From Lacipirellula limnantheis (GTDB lineage Bacteria > Planctomycetota > Planctomycetia > Pirellulales > Lacipirellulaceae): DNA of 64,000 nt. A program made the translations under genes and the position numbers. Shown one piece after another: positions 44,914 to 52,615 of the stretch. The first letter of the stretch is position 1; each line of letters opens with the position of its first letter. The stretch is from the NCBI RefSeq assembly GCF_007746075.1, contig NZ_CP036339.1, positions 992,001 through 1,056,000 on the forward strand, in the 5' to 3' direction. A model generated the notes under the pieces. It did not search any database. It was given only the letters and a program-made list of their open reading frames with translations, and was not told the DNA's origin.

Positions 44914-45327
44914 ATGGGCGTCGCGTTTTATCCAGTGTTCGAAGATGGAAGCGGTGGATGTAGCGAGGACATCAACGGCAAGTGTTTGGCACGTGCTGCC
45001 AACGTGTTTGATAGGCCGTGCAAGAAGGCGAAAGTCCCGACGCTTTACGACTTTTTTTCAATGTCGCGTGAACAGATGGTCGCCGAATTGTTTGACGGTG
45101 ATCCGGGGGAGCCGTCCAACTACAACGAGTCACAGCTCCCCGAAGAACACTGGCATGAGGCGGCCCTCGGCCTTCGTACGGTGCAGTTCTTGCTAGAATT
45201 CGTGCAGGCCAATGTCGACCGTATTGCCGACCATGAATGCGTTCGCGAGGATCTGGTAGTATTTGAACGGCAGTTGTCCCAGGCGGCGGCAAAAGGGGTC
45301 CGTTGGCATCTCGCCATCGAGACCTAA
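44914..45327 (+). CDS. Cassette 13: hypothetical protein, 137 aa
   Basis: The ATG is 12 bases after the crossover. The product starts MGVAFYPVFEDGSGGCSEDI, followed by LYDFFSMSREQMVAELFDG and a helical C-terminal half. The size and acidic composition suggest an immunity-like or small cytosolic protein; no family is recognised. The stop lies in the R'' region. Confidence 0.68.
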   Translation: MGVAFYPVFEDGSGGCSEDINGKCLARAANVFDRPCKKAKVPTLYDFFSMSREQMVAELFDGDPGEPSNYNESQLPEEHWHEAALGLRTVQFLLEFVQANVDRIADHECVREDLVVFERQLSQAAAKGVRWHLAIET

Positions 45328-45457
45328 TAACGGCCTAATAAGGCGCAGCAGTAGACCCGCCGGCCCCACGGCTGCTTTGGCCTTTCTCCTTCGCAGCGGT
45401 TATTTTTCGCATCAGCCGCCACGCTTGAGGGCGGGCAACTGAGCTTTTACGTTAGGT
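45322..45457 (+). repeat. attC: attC 13 (long)
   Basis: R'' region ACCTAATAAC (45322) and R' GTTAGGT (45451). The expected R'' is ACCTAAC; as in attC 9, a TAA triplet seems inserted before the last C. At about 136 bp it is the longest site of the array. Confidence 0.75.
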
Positions 45458-45477
45458 CGCAAACTTCCGAGTCTGTT

Positions 45478-45942
45478 ATGGCTTACGAAAACATACTCAC
45501 CGTTGGGCACCAAGACGGGCTACAGTCCTTGCGGTTGACCAAAGGGGGTTATTGTTGCGAGGATAATCGTCTCGCGATCTCCATCGAGACGGAGAACACA
45601 AATGACGACGGCTGGCCACCAGTCGCGTTATTCTGTATTTACAATCACCCATTAGACCGGGATCCATGTGCCGGAGACGTTTTCGAGTGCAACGGCGGGA
45701 TGTTCGCCGAGGATGCAGATGATGCAGACGTAACGCACGCGGCGGCGTACTTCACATTTCATGCTGAAGAAGTATATGTCCAATTCACCGTGATTGAAGT
45801 CCGTCAAGATACGCTAGTTGTCGATTTCAGAGCTAAGCATGACGATACGGCTTATTATGATGCGCAAGCGAAGGAATGCCCAACGTCTGGCACATTTGTT
45901 CTTTCTCGCCAACCACTGAAGAACCTGTGGATTCCTCTTTGA
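45478..45942 (+). CDS. Cassette 14: hypothetical protein, 154 aa
   Basis: The product starts MAYENILTVGHQDGLQSLRL and appears beta-rich (RLAISIETENTNDDGW, PVALFCIYNHPLDRDP, VYVQFTVIEVRQDTLVVDF). It is acidic, with two Cys close together near residue 27. No family is recognised. Confidence 0.68.
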   Translation: MAYENILTVGHQDGLQSLRLTKGGYCCEDNRLAISIETENTNDDGWPPVALFCIYNHPLDRDPCAGDVFECNGGMFAEDADDADVTHAAAYFTFHAEEVYVQFTVIEVRQDTLVVDFRAKHDDTAYYDAQAKECPTSGTFVLSRQPLKNLWIPL

Positions 45943-45951
45943 CGACATGCG

Positions 45952-46058
45952 ACCTAACCAGTCGATGCAGTGGACGAGCACGCGTGCGTTGTAAATTGTC
46001 ATCGAGTCTTGTGCGTCCTGCCCCGCACGCGGCTCGCTACTGAGCGGCAGCGTTATCC
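45952..46058 (+). repeat. attC: attC 14
   Basis: R'' ACCTAAC (45952) complements the cassette start TTAGGT; R' GTTATCC (46052). Confidence 0.86.
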
Positions 46059-46073
46059 GGCTTTGGTATCACA

Positions 46074-46568
46074 ATGGCGGACGACCTTGTCGAACTCGAT
46101 TTCGGTGTCCGCCCGGAAGCCGCGGTGTCGGGTGCGGTCTGCCTGCAAACGGAAGCTGGCACGTTCCTCACATTCAATGCGATGCGACCCACCGATCGCA
46201 TGAGTCCGTACGGGACGCCCTACATGGAGGACGCCGGCACCGCCGTGGTAGAGTTCAAGCGGTGTCTCGTGTCGCGTTTCGGTTACCCGAACGACGAAGC
46301 ACGCTGGGGAATCCCGCAGTACAAGGATGTGTCGTACGGCATCTACGAAGTAAAATACTCGACGTGGATCAAGGAAGTGGTACGAATGAACCGATTTCGT
46401 TTTCCGGAAACGAAGGACGATTACGTTCGCCGGCATTTCCTGTTCGCGTTTCACGACGATACGTTCGAATGCCTCGCGGACGACCTCGTGCTGGAAGTCG
46501 TAAACGACCCGTACCATGTGATTTTTGAGCGCATTCGTCGCCGCGCGCTGGGAGCGGACGCCGGATAA
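46074..46568 (+). CDS. Cassette 15: hypothetical protein, 164 aa
   Basis: The product starts MADDLVELDFGVRPEAAVSG and looks like a mixed alpha/beta protein with TFLTFNAMRPT, SYGIYEVKYSTWIKEVVRMN, HFLFAFHDDTFECLADDL and EVVNDPYHVIFERI. No family is recognised. The TAA stop lies within R''. The whole gene also has a long open frame on the opposite strand, which I treat as a shadow. Confidence 0.68.
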   Translation: MADDLVELDFGVRPEAAVSGAVCLQTEAGTFLTFNAMRPTDRMSPYGTPYMEDAGTAVVEFKRCLVSRFGYPNDEARWGIPQYKDVSYGIYEVKYSTWIKEVVRMNRFRFPETKDDYVRRHFLFAFHDDTFECLADDLVLEVVNDPYHVIFERIRRRALGADAG

Positions 46569-46659
46569 CAACCGGATCAAGCTGACCGGGGCCACATCTC
46601 GGTTTCGCGCGGCTTGTAGTCGTTGAAGCGGCCCCGGCAGCTTATCCTTTCCGTTATGC
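46563..46659 (+). repeat. attC: attC 15
   Basis: R'' GGATAAC (46563) complements the cassette start TTATCC; R' GTTATGC (46653). Arms AAGCTGACCGGGGCC and GGCCCCGGCAGCTT pair. Confidence 0.88.
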
Positions 46660-46672
46660 GGCGGAGGCGGCA

Positions 46673-47212
46673 TTGGAGAAGCACTTACCTTTCCCCGTGT
46701 CTGCTCGGCCTTGGGAGAGCCTGAGCGAACCGGAGCGCGACTTCTTCTGCTTTCAGGACAATTATCTGCCGCTGCACCGCAACCACGCATCAAAGATCGG
46801 CCTGTTGTCGTCGGCAGACGCCGCGAGAGTTTGTGAGTGGGCCTTCGCAACCGTTCCGCTCGGATGGCCAGACACTGGCCGGTGGTTTCAACACGAAGAG
46901 CAGCTGAACATTCAAGATTGCTGGAACGACGAACGACGACGCGCCGACGTGCGCCAGTGGCTGTCTGATCGTCACGTTCCCTTCGCGACCACGGTGTACT
47001 TGTTGTACGAGCGAGACCGAGTTGTCGAAACCAACTGGCAGATGGTGGTGCGCTACTGGGATGCCTTTGCCTGGTCGGTGGGGTTCGCGATGGTGACCGT
47101 CGACGATACATTGCAATGGGCGTGCGGCTTCCACCACGAAGAGGTGATCGTCTTAGGTCAGCAGCGGCCGCCGCATAATCCGCCGATGCACCGGACCGGG
47201 CCGGCGGTATAG
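46673..47212 (+). CDS. Cassette 16: hypothetical protein with WQ-HHEE motif, 179 aa
   Basis: Starts with TTG at 46673, 20 bases after the crossover. The C-terminal part (ETNWQMVVRYWDAFAW, MVTVDDTLQWACGFHHEE) has the same motif spacing as the cassette 6 product. The N-terminal part contains VTPLGWPDT-like and WFQHEEQLNIQDCW segments. Function unknown. The last 20 residues run into attC 16, so the stop position may have been fixed by the attachment site. Confidence 0.68.
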   Translation: MEKHLPFPVSARPWESLSEPERDFFCFQDNYLPLHRNHASKIGLLSSADAARVCEWAFATVPLGWPDTGRWFQHEEQLNIQDCWNDERRRADVRQWLSDRHVPFATTVYLLYERDRVVETNWQMVVRYWDAFAWSVGFAMVTVDDTLQWACGFHHEEVIVLGQQRPPHNPPMHRTGPAV

Positions 47213-47270
47213 TTTCTGTTGGTCGAGCGCGGTTTGGTGCCGGCCCGGCCGGTGATCCGCGATGGCGCCG
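47173..47270 (+). repeat. attC: attC 16, terminal and incomplete
   Basis: R'' GCATAAT (47173) is one base from the expected complement of the cassette start TTATGC. The hairpin is strong (CACCGGACCGGGCCGGC and GCCGGCCCGGCCGGTG), but where R' GTT should be, the sequence reads GTCGACG. This site marks the 3' end of the array. Confidence 0.7.
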
Positions 47271-47527
47271 TCGACGGGGCCGATTTTCTAAAGTGGCAAC
47301 GGGCTGTCGATATGGACGACTCCACGGTCGACGCAAACGATGACGGCATAGTCGACGGCGAGGACTTGGCCATCTGGCGAGAACATTTCGGCGAAATGGC
47401 ATAAGTGCCGCCGCTCGCCACCGCTGTGCCCGAGCCGGTCACGCTCACCCTCTCGTTGCTTCCGCTTTCAACAGAAAAGGTCCGCCCGGCTTTTATTCTA
47501 GGTGTTATCACATCTTCGGCGATTTGA
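47258..47527 (+). pseudogene. Broken 3' end of a dockerin / PEP-CTERM gene
   Basis: In one frame there is a dockerin-like pair (DGAVDGADFLKWQRAV and DANDDGIVDGEDLAIWREHFG), a TAA stop at 47402-47404, and, still in the same frame, a PEP-CTERM-like segment (LATAVPEPVTLTLSLL) ending at TGA 47525-47527. There is no upstream part: the sequence to the left is attC 16. It looks like the tail of a host-type surface gene cut by the array and then inactivated by a stop codon. Confidence 0.65.
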
Positions 47528-47865
47528 GCACTTTTCGCTCCGCGACTATACAGGCGCAAAGCTGACTGCCCGGATACCTCATTAGATTACCCAACTAGTA
47601 AGACGTGGTATGTCCGCTCTACGTCGCTGAAATCGAGTGTACGAGCGAGTCAATTTAATCGCGCCTGCGACGATTGCCAACTGGCCCATGATGAGCCCGC
47701 CCTGAGGGCATAGCCAAGTTACGGCCCGCTGAGGTGATGGCGAGATTCGACGCCTTCAAGAGCAGTTGCTTCATGGTCGTAGAAGCGAACGACTTCACTT
47801 ATAAAGGGATCAGCCCCTACAGAGTTCATTCTGATGCCAAATTGAGTCAACGTGTTGACACGATA
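47528..47865. other. Gene-free region after the array
   Basis: About 340 bp. A 46-codon frame at 47737-47877 (MARFDAFKSSCFMVVEAND) is open but overlaps the convergent gene and has no recognisable features. Nothing else is seen. Confidence 0.4.
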
Positions 47866-49227
47866 CTATCGCCGTAGGTTGCGGCAAGAACGACTTGGTA
47901 AGTAGGCTGCCATGGTGATTCCTAGCAGAATTAAGCTTGTCGGCTCAGGAGCGGCCTGTGAGGTTGTGATCGGTAAAGGCATTGAGACGGGAGTCATCTT
48001 GATGTTGTCGATGAATTGGTAGATTTCGCGCGAGTTCGTGGCTCCTCTCGCTATCGTAAGGCCAAGCGTGTGATAACCCGCCTCGACATCGTCGATTCTA
48101 ACACTCAGACTTTCACGGATAACTTCCATCGCAGCGATCGAGGTGCCATTAAGAAAGACCTGATCTATGACCACGCCGTCCAGCGTCAGCTGGTAGTTTC
48201 CCGGGCCGGTGTTGCCGAAAGCTTCGAGCGACTGTGACGCCACATCCGCAGAGAACTCATAGTCACCGGCCTTGAGCAGAAGGTTCTGTTGAATAGAAAC
48301 CGAGCCGCCAAATAGGTCCGTGTCTAACCGTCCGAGACGCACCCGCATTGCTTCGCTTGGATGTCCGTCACCGTTAACATCAAAGGATTCGATGCGAGGG
48401 AAACCCAACGAGACATTGGTATTAGGCCCTACCACAACATTCCAGTCCGACAGATTTCCCGTGTCGAAGCCACCATTGGTTACCTGATTGTCAGGTTCTA
48501 ACCCGAAGGCTGAGGCCCAGACGGCGTTATCGTCCTGATTGACTCGGCCGTCGTGATTGCCGTCGGCAGGCAACTTTGTTCCGCTCTGCCCATGTGAGGT
48601 CTGCCAAACGAGGAAGTCGGCACCGTTCACCCAAGCGTCACCGTTATAATCACCGCCTGGCAGCACCACGAGTCCTGACGGAATCACGTCTGCGTCGACC
48701 CAGGTGCGGAACCCGTAGTCGAAGTTGGTGCTATCAAATGACCAGCTTCCACTTCGATCGAAACGCTTGCCAGCCTGGTAGTCGAAGTTACCGCGGTTCC
48801 ACACAGCGTAGGGTCCGCTAATATCCGCGGTCCCGTTGATCGCAATGGTATACTGGTCCCCATAATTCACGCCGATCATGCTCGCTGAAGTGTCGACGGA
48901 CACAAATCCAAATGAGCCAATCGGTACATCGTCCGGATTAATCGGCGTAGAGAACGCCGGATTCGTACCAGCTGGCGCACCGGCGACCATAGGCCAAATC
49001 TCAAGCGAAAGCTCGCCTATGTCACCCGCATTGCGTGAAAGCATCACGTCTACTTGGGAGAGCAATCCTGCTGCATTTGCAGTAAAGGACTGTCCCGGCG
49101 AATTTCCGGCATAGATGATCCTGCCACCCACTGATTGGTTTATCTTATTTACTTGGTCGACGACGGGCAGTGCTGAGGAGATTGCACCTGACACTAGCCA
49201 GATCAGTGCAGCGATGACACAACGCAT
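47866..49227 (-). CDS. Secreted dockerin / PEP-CTERM protein
   Basis: The 453-residue product has a signal peptide (VIAALIWLVSGAISSA), a beta-rich N-terminal domain (about 30-185), a dockerin-like pair (GGDYNGDAWVNGADFLVWQ, DGNHDGRVNQDDNAVWA), a second beta domain that resembles carbohydrate-binding jelly-roll modules (VTNGGFDTGNLSDWNV to HTLGLTIARG) and a C-terminal PEP-CTERM signal (AAPEPTSLILLG, basic tail). A role at the cell surface, perhaps in binding polysaccharide, is inferred. It lies inside the island, although of host type. Confidence 0.82.
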   Translation of the reverse strand: MRCVIAALIWLVSGAISSALPVVDQVNKINQSVGGRIIYAGNSPGQSFTANAAGLLSQVDVMLSRNAGDIGELSLEIWPMVAGAPAGTNPAFSTPINPDDVPIGSFGFVSVDTSASMIGVNYGDQYTIAINGTADISGPYAVWNRGNFDYQAGKRFDRSGSWSFDSTNFDYGFRTWVDADVIPSGLVVLPGGDYNGDAWVNGADFLVWQTSHGQSGTKLPADGNHDGRVNQDDNAVWASAFGLEPDNQVTNGGFDTGNLSDWNVVVGPNTNVSLGFPRIESFDVNGDGHPSEAMRVRLGRLDTDLFGGSVSIQQNLLLKAGDYEFSADVASQSLEAFGNTGPGNYQLTLDGVVIDQVFLNGTSIAAMEVIRESLSVRIDDVEAGYHTLGLTIARGATNSREIYQFIDNIKMTPVSMPLPITTSQAAPEPTSLILLGITMAAYLPSRSCRNLRR

Positions 49228-49446
49228 GAGGAGACTCCAGGGGCAGTGTTACAGATCCACAACTGTCGGCGGTGATCCGCTGGCTGAACCAGGCGACCAT
49301 ACTGGCGGCGATGTGCCCAGGCGTGTCCTCCGGGCTGGAATCACGTGCCCATACGAAAAAGACTGGATAGGAACCTAATATTTGTCGTGAAGCGGCGTAA
49401 AAATGGGAACCGTTATGCCCAGCAATCTGGCCGCCGTCGGCGAGGG

Positions 49447-50061
49447 TTACCTGCGGCGGCGGAGGGTGATGAGGGAGATGAATGCAATGCTCGTCAGTGC
49501 GATCGTCGCTGGTTCTGGAACCACCCCGACGATGATGCCCACACCCCCATACGACATAACGTTCTCCACCATGATCAGAACATCATCATCAGACGGAAAT
49601 GGCAGAGGCATCGCGACCACCTGGAAATGAGCCCACCCAAACACGTCCCGACGATCACCCTTCCCAGTATTGACACCCAAATAAAAATCCGTGCCAACCG
49701 TGACAGCAGGGAACCAGTGGTCCGTGGTGAAAATCGACGTGAACTCGTTACCCTCAATGCCTGCCTTCGAGAACGAATCACCCGCCTCGACGAGATACCA
49801 GTCGGATTCTTCATCCAGGGTCACCAGAGTCGCACCCAAACTGTACTCCGTTGCCGAAACCTGCTTGAACGCAAACGATAAGCCAGTGTAATCACCAAAC
49901 AAATCCTGATCGACCCTCGCCATATAATTAGTACCAAGCTCATCTTGATATTCGGGCTCCATTACAGGATGCCAAGCGAGGTTCGTATTCGGAACGATGG
50001 TCGCCCCAAACGTTGCACACGGGGTTAAGACCGCCACCAGCACCAAGAGTGATCGCATCAC
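49447..50061 (-). CDS. Small PEP-CTERM protein
   Basis: The 204-residue product has a signal peptide (MRSLLVLVAVLTPCATFGA) and a C-terminal PEP-CTERM signal (VVPEPATIALTSIAFISLITLRRRR). The middle (YSLGATLVTLDEESDWYLVE, DFYLGVNTGKGDRRDVFGW) is a small beta domain with no name. The second Met (50058) is an equally good start. It is the only gene in about 1 kb and is not clearly linked to its neighbours. Confidence 0.8.
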   Translation of the reverse strand: MMRSLLVLVAVLTPCATFGATIVPNTNLAWHPVMEPEYQDELGTNYMARVDQDLFGDYTGLSFAFKQVSATEYSLGATLVTLDEESDWYLVEAGDSFSKAGIEGNEFTSIFTTDHWFPAVTVGTDFYLGVNTGKGDRRDVFGWAHFQVVAMPLPFPSDDDVLIMVENVMSYGGVGIIVGVVPEPATIALTSIAFISLITLRRRR

Positions 50062-50488
50062 AACCTCCAGAATGGAAATGCACTATGGGAGCGTAAGAGC
50101 CCTGCGCCACAGTGTCAAGGAAACGAGGTCTGCTGTGCGTGTTCAGCTCGCAAAGTCCCCAAAACGGCGCCGAACGAGGCCAGCGACTGACATTCTTCGC
50201 GTTTGAGGCCCGAAAAGTCCGCCTGCTTCACGTCCTGGTGTTTGCCGAGCTGATGGCAGCAAGAAAGTCTGAGTTACTGGGGCCCTCAATGATGGTGCAC
50301 TCCATTCGGCAGTTGCTTCGAGAAGTTCATGGCGTGGTTGCATCAGCGATATGCCGCTTCAGGAAGTTGCTGAGCGATCGGCAATCTGCTGCCGAACGAC
50401 AAAGGAGCAATTGAGGCAGCTTGTCCCTGAAGCCCCAAGATACTGTAAACACTTGTACACTTATTGGTGCGGCCGTAAATTGGCCCGC
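50062..50488. other. Gene-free region
   Basis: No supported gene; frames here are short and lack coding character. Confidence 0.4.
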
Positions 50489-50683
50489 ATGATTCACCTT
50501 GAAGACGATGAAATTGAATTGATGGGGCTGATCGCTGAGCTTGATTACGAGGCTCGGATTGAAGACCCTGTCCTACATTCGATTGCCAGAAAAGGCTTGG
50601 TTCTTATCACCAGTGGAAAGCGGGTGATCATCACGGAAGCCGGAATTGATTGGCTCGACAACAACGGATGGTCAATTCGATAA
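50489..50683 (+). CDS. Small hypothetical protein, 64 aa
   Basis: Frame starting MIHLEDDEIELMGLIAELDYE and ending in ITEAGIDWLDNNGW. The pattern of helices and a short beta wing (LVLITSGKRVIITEAG) resembles a small winged-helix, but no family is recognised. A longer frame from 50351 exists with less typical sequence. Confidence 0.4.
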   Translation: MIHLEDDEIELMGLIAELDYEARIEDPVLHSIARKGLVLITSGKRVIITEAGIDWLDNNGWSIR

Positions 50684-50896
50684 AATGGTCTGTCGGCCGA
50701 ATTCTCTACGCGACGATGCTCTTCTGTTTCCTACTCGGAATCCTGGTCGCATTCCGCAGCGTAAAACAAGTGTTCCTGGGCCGTCCGCCAAACGTTGCTC
50801 GGGCGGCCATTTAGTTCACGATGCTCGCCGGCGCTAAGGGTTTCCCCACCGAACCGTGGACCTATCTGCTTGAACTGCTGCTAAGTCGCTCTTCAG

Positions 50897-51607
50897 GTGA
50901 AGCAAGCACAGTCCGAATCTGAGGCTGAAATCGTATCTTCGGGGGCCGCCGATCTGAGCTGGTACAGTCACCCCGATATTAGAACTCGATATTGGTGGTA
51001 TGACATGCTCGACGAGCACGAAAAGGCATTCGTCACTAACGGTGATTGGGCCCTGGGTTGCACGCCGACGGATGATTTTTCAATGGGACTGGCGCAATGG
51101 TGGCGGCTTATTGAATCCGTCTTCGGTCGTATTGTTCGGAACAACCTTGGCAAAATGTTCGATGAGAATCCGCAATGGCTCGCCAGCGACCGAGAGACCC
51201 TTTCACCCAAAGCATTGGCGTCCGAATCCGTCTTCTTAAAGAAACTGGCTGTCCCTGGTGAACGAGAAAGGATGACTCTGGCCGACATCCTACGTGTTTT
51301 GGAAAAATGCGTGATTAAACCACGAACGCTGGACCGGTGCGATTCAATTGTCCGTCAGAAAGCGACCGAATACTTTGCTCCTCATGCTCAGATACTTCAG
51401 AAAGCTGTCCAGGCGGGTGGGGCGCAACCGTTCTTGTCGCTCTTGACGATAGATCAGTTCCGTAACCTCGCTTCTCACTCTCAGCCAACCACTGAGTCGA
51501 ACGCTGCCGTTGGACGCCTCGTTGCGAAGAGTATCGTCAATGCGCTGTTTTTGCCGAACCTACGCGCATGGGGTTTTAAGTCCGTAGTTCCGGTGTTCAC
51601 GGTATAG
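50897..51607 (+). CDS. Hypothetical protein, possible HEPN-type, 236 aa
   Basis: Starts at GTG 50897. The product is helical; the C-terminal part contains FRNLASHSQ, which fits the R-x4-H motif of HEPN ribonuclease domains, preceded by a long helix with LAQWWRLIESVFGRIV. The N-terminal 45 residues contain YWWYDMLDEHEKAF. HEPN proteins are frequent in toxin-antitoxin and defence systems, but this match rests on one motif and is only suggestive. Confidence 0.55.
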   Translation: MKQAQSESEAEIVSSGAADLSWYSHPDIRTRYWWYDMLDEHEKAFVTNGDWALGCTPTDDFSMGLAQWWRLIESVFGRIVRNNLGKMFDENPQWLASDRETLSPKALASESVFLKKLAVPGERERMTLADILRVLEKCVIKPRTLDRCDSIVRQKATEYFAPHAQILQKAVQAGGAQPFLSLLTIDQFRNLASHSQPTTESNAAVGRLVAKSIVNALFLPNLRAWGFKSVVPVFTV

Positions 51608-51615
51608 AAGAACCA

Positions 51616-51720
51616 ATGGGCATTACCGAGTATCATGGAAAAAGAGTCGCCACAATCGCAGAAAAACTCATCGACTCAGAACTTCTCGGTTCGGTTTACC
51701 CTCCTCTCGCGGATAGTTAA
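51616..51720 (+). CDS. Very short ORF, 34 aa
   Basis: Frame MGITEYHGKRVATIAEKL and on, ending LGSVYPPLADS, 8 bases after the previous stop. It might be the N-terminal stub of a broken gene. Weak support. Confidence 0.25.
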   Translation: MGITEYHGKRVATIAEKLIDSELLGSVYPPLADS

Positions 51721-51757
51721 AAAAGAGATGGTAGGCCAATGTTATGCGATTGCGAAA

Positions 51758-51794
51758 GACTTTAGAGCTGGGCACGCTGCCCAACTCTAAAGTC
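51758..51794. terminator. Bidirectional terminator hairpin
   Basis: A 16-bp stem with one mismatch (GACTTTAGAGCTGGGC at 51758, GCCCAACTCTAAAGTC at 51779) and a 5-base loop lies between convergent genes. It lacks a long T-run but is well placed to stop transcription from both sides. Confidence 0.55.
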
Positions 51795-51812
51795 GTAGAA
51801 TCCGGCCGCCGG

Positions 51813-52577
51813 TCAAGCAACCGTTGCCCTGGCTTCGTCCGCATGGCGAGTCTGAGAGCCGAGCCCCGAAGCGTCGCGAATTGCGTTTTCGATCAGCTGC
51901 GTCGGGACCGCCTGACGGACTGGAAACCGAGCGACCTCGGCAAACATTGCCGTCGCGCGGCCCAGATCGTCATTGACCCAACGAAGTGGGAATAGCACCA
52001 GCCCGTCGTGTTCGCGCCGAAACTTCGCGAGCATCGCCTGACGGTCCATGCCAAACTTGCCGCAAAGGGCTTCGAACTCCGGTCCGCAGCCGATCACGCC
52101 GTCTGCAACGCTGCGGTGGAACCCAGCCCAAACAGCGGGCATCTTCATCGTCGCCTGCCGCAATCGCTGCGGGTGCGACTTTCCCTGCTCGATCCGATGA
52201 TCGAGCCGTAGTGCCAGCGACAACAGCTGAGCACTGCGCAAATCAATCCGCATTCCCCTGGCGAACGGCTGTGGACGCAACATGAGATCTTTGCGGAACA
52301 GCGTGTTCGCGGACGAGAACCATTGAATCTCGCCGTCGGCAACTGCCGGGCGATAGCCAACAACCCGAACGGCCGTCCGACCCCCGTGAAAATACTCATC
52401 TCGGACGACCACGATCGCCAACCGCGCCATTTCCACGAAATCACCCGTGCGTGGGCAGTCCAGCATCCAGCCGACGGCCGCTGCACACCGCAGCGGTCGT
52501 GGCACGCGCGACGCCGCGCGGACGCCCATTTGCTTGCACCATCGACGCCTCAGTTCATTTCCAGTCACTGCGTACAT
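51813..52577 (-). CDS. Hypothetical protein, 254 aa
   Basis: Starts MYAVTGNELRRRWCKQMG with a GGAG ribosome site 9 bases upstream. The product is basic and mainly alpha/beta, with LRCAAAVGWMLDCPRTGDFV, VVGYRPAVADGEIQWFSSAN and LSLALRLDHRIEQGKSH. No family is recognised. It follows the 69-aa gene by 38 bp and forms a two-gene unit with it. The frame is open upstream to 52616, but the ribosome site decides the ATG at 52577. Confidence 0.65.
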   Translation of the reverse strand: MYAVTGNELRRRWCKQMGVRAASRVPRPLRCAAAVGWMLDCPRTGDFVEMARLAIVVVRDEYFHGGRTAVRVVGYRPAVADGEIQWFSSANTLFRKDLMLRPQPFARGMRIDLRSAQLLSLALRLDHRIEQGKSHPQRLRQATMKMPAVWAGFHRSVADGVIGCGPEFEALCGKFGMDRQAMLAKFRREHDGLVLFPLRWVNDDLGRATAMFAEVARFPVRQAVPTQLIENAIRDASGLGSQTRHADEARATVA

Positions 52578-52615
52578 TGTCGGTCTCCATCTGTTTTGAC
52601 GAACGGATCGATGCA

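Larger units (their letters stand above)
35706..47270. mobile_element. Complete integron: intI, attI and a 16-cassette array
   Basis: The element has the textbook layout: an integron integrase gene on the minus strand, an attI region with paired direct repeats, and a head-to-tail array of short plus-strand genes. Each cassette is closed by an imperfect palindrome of about 90-136 bp bounded by R'' (RYYYAAC-like) and R' (GTTRRRY-like) boxes. Sixteen cassettes (about 420-1240 bp each) are defined between crossover points 36881 and 47270. No transposase, resistance gene or sul1-like conserved segment is seen, so it is of the chromosomal (sedentary) type and not a class 1 clinical integron. Confidence 0.92.

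Noticed and set aside
36881..47270. CRISPR array
   Set aside because: The recurring palindromes are 400-1200 bp apart, variable, and enclose genes; they are attC sites.
46053..47402. Minus-strand 449-codon frame across cassettes 15 and 16
   Set aside because: It crosses two attC sites and is Arg/Ser-rich; the plus-strand cassette genes explain the coding signal.
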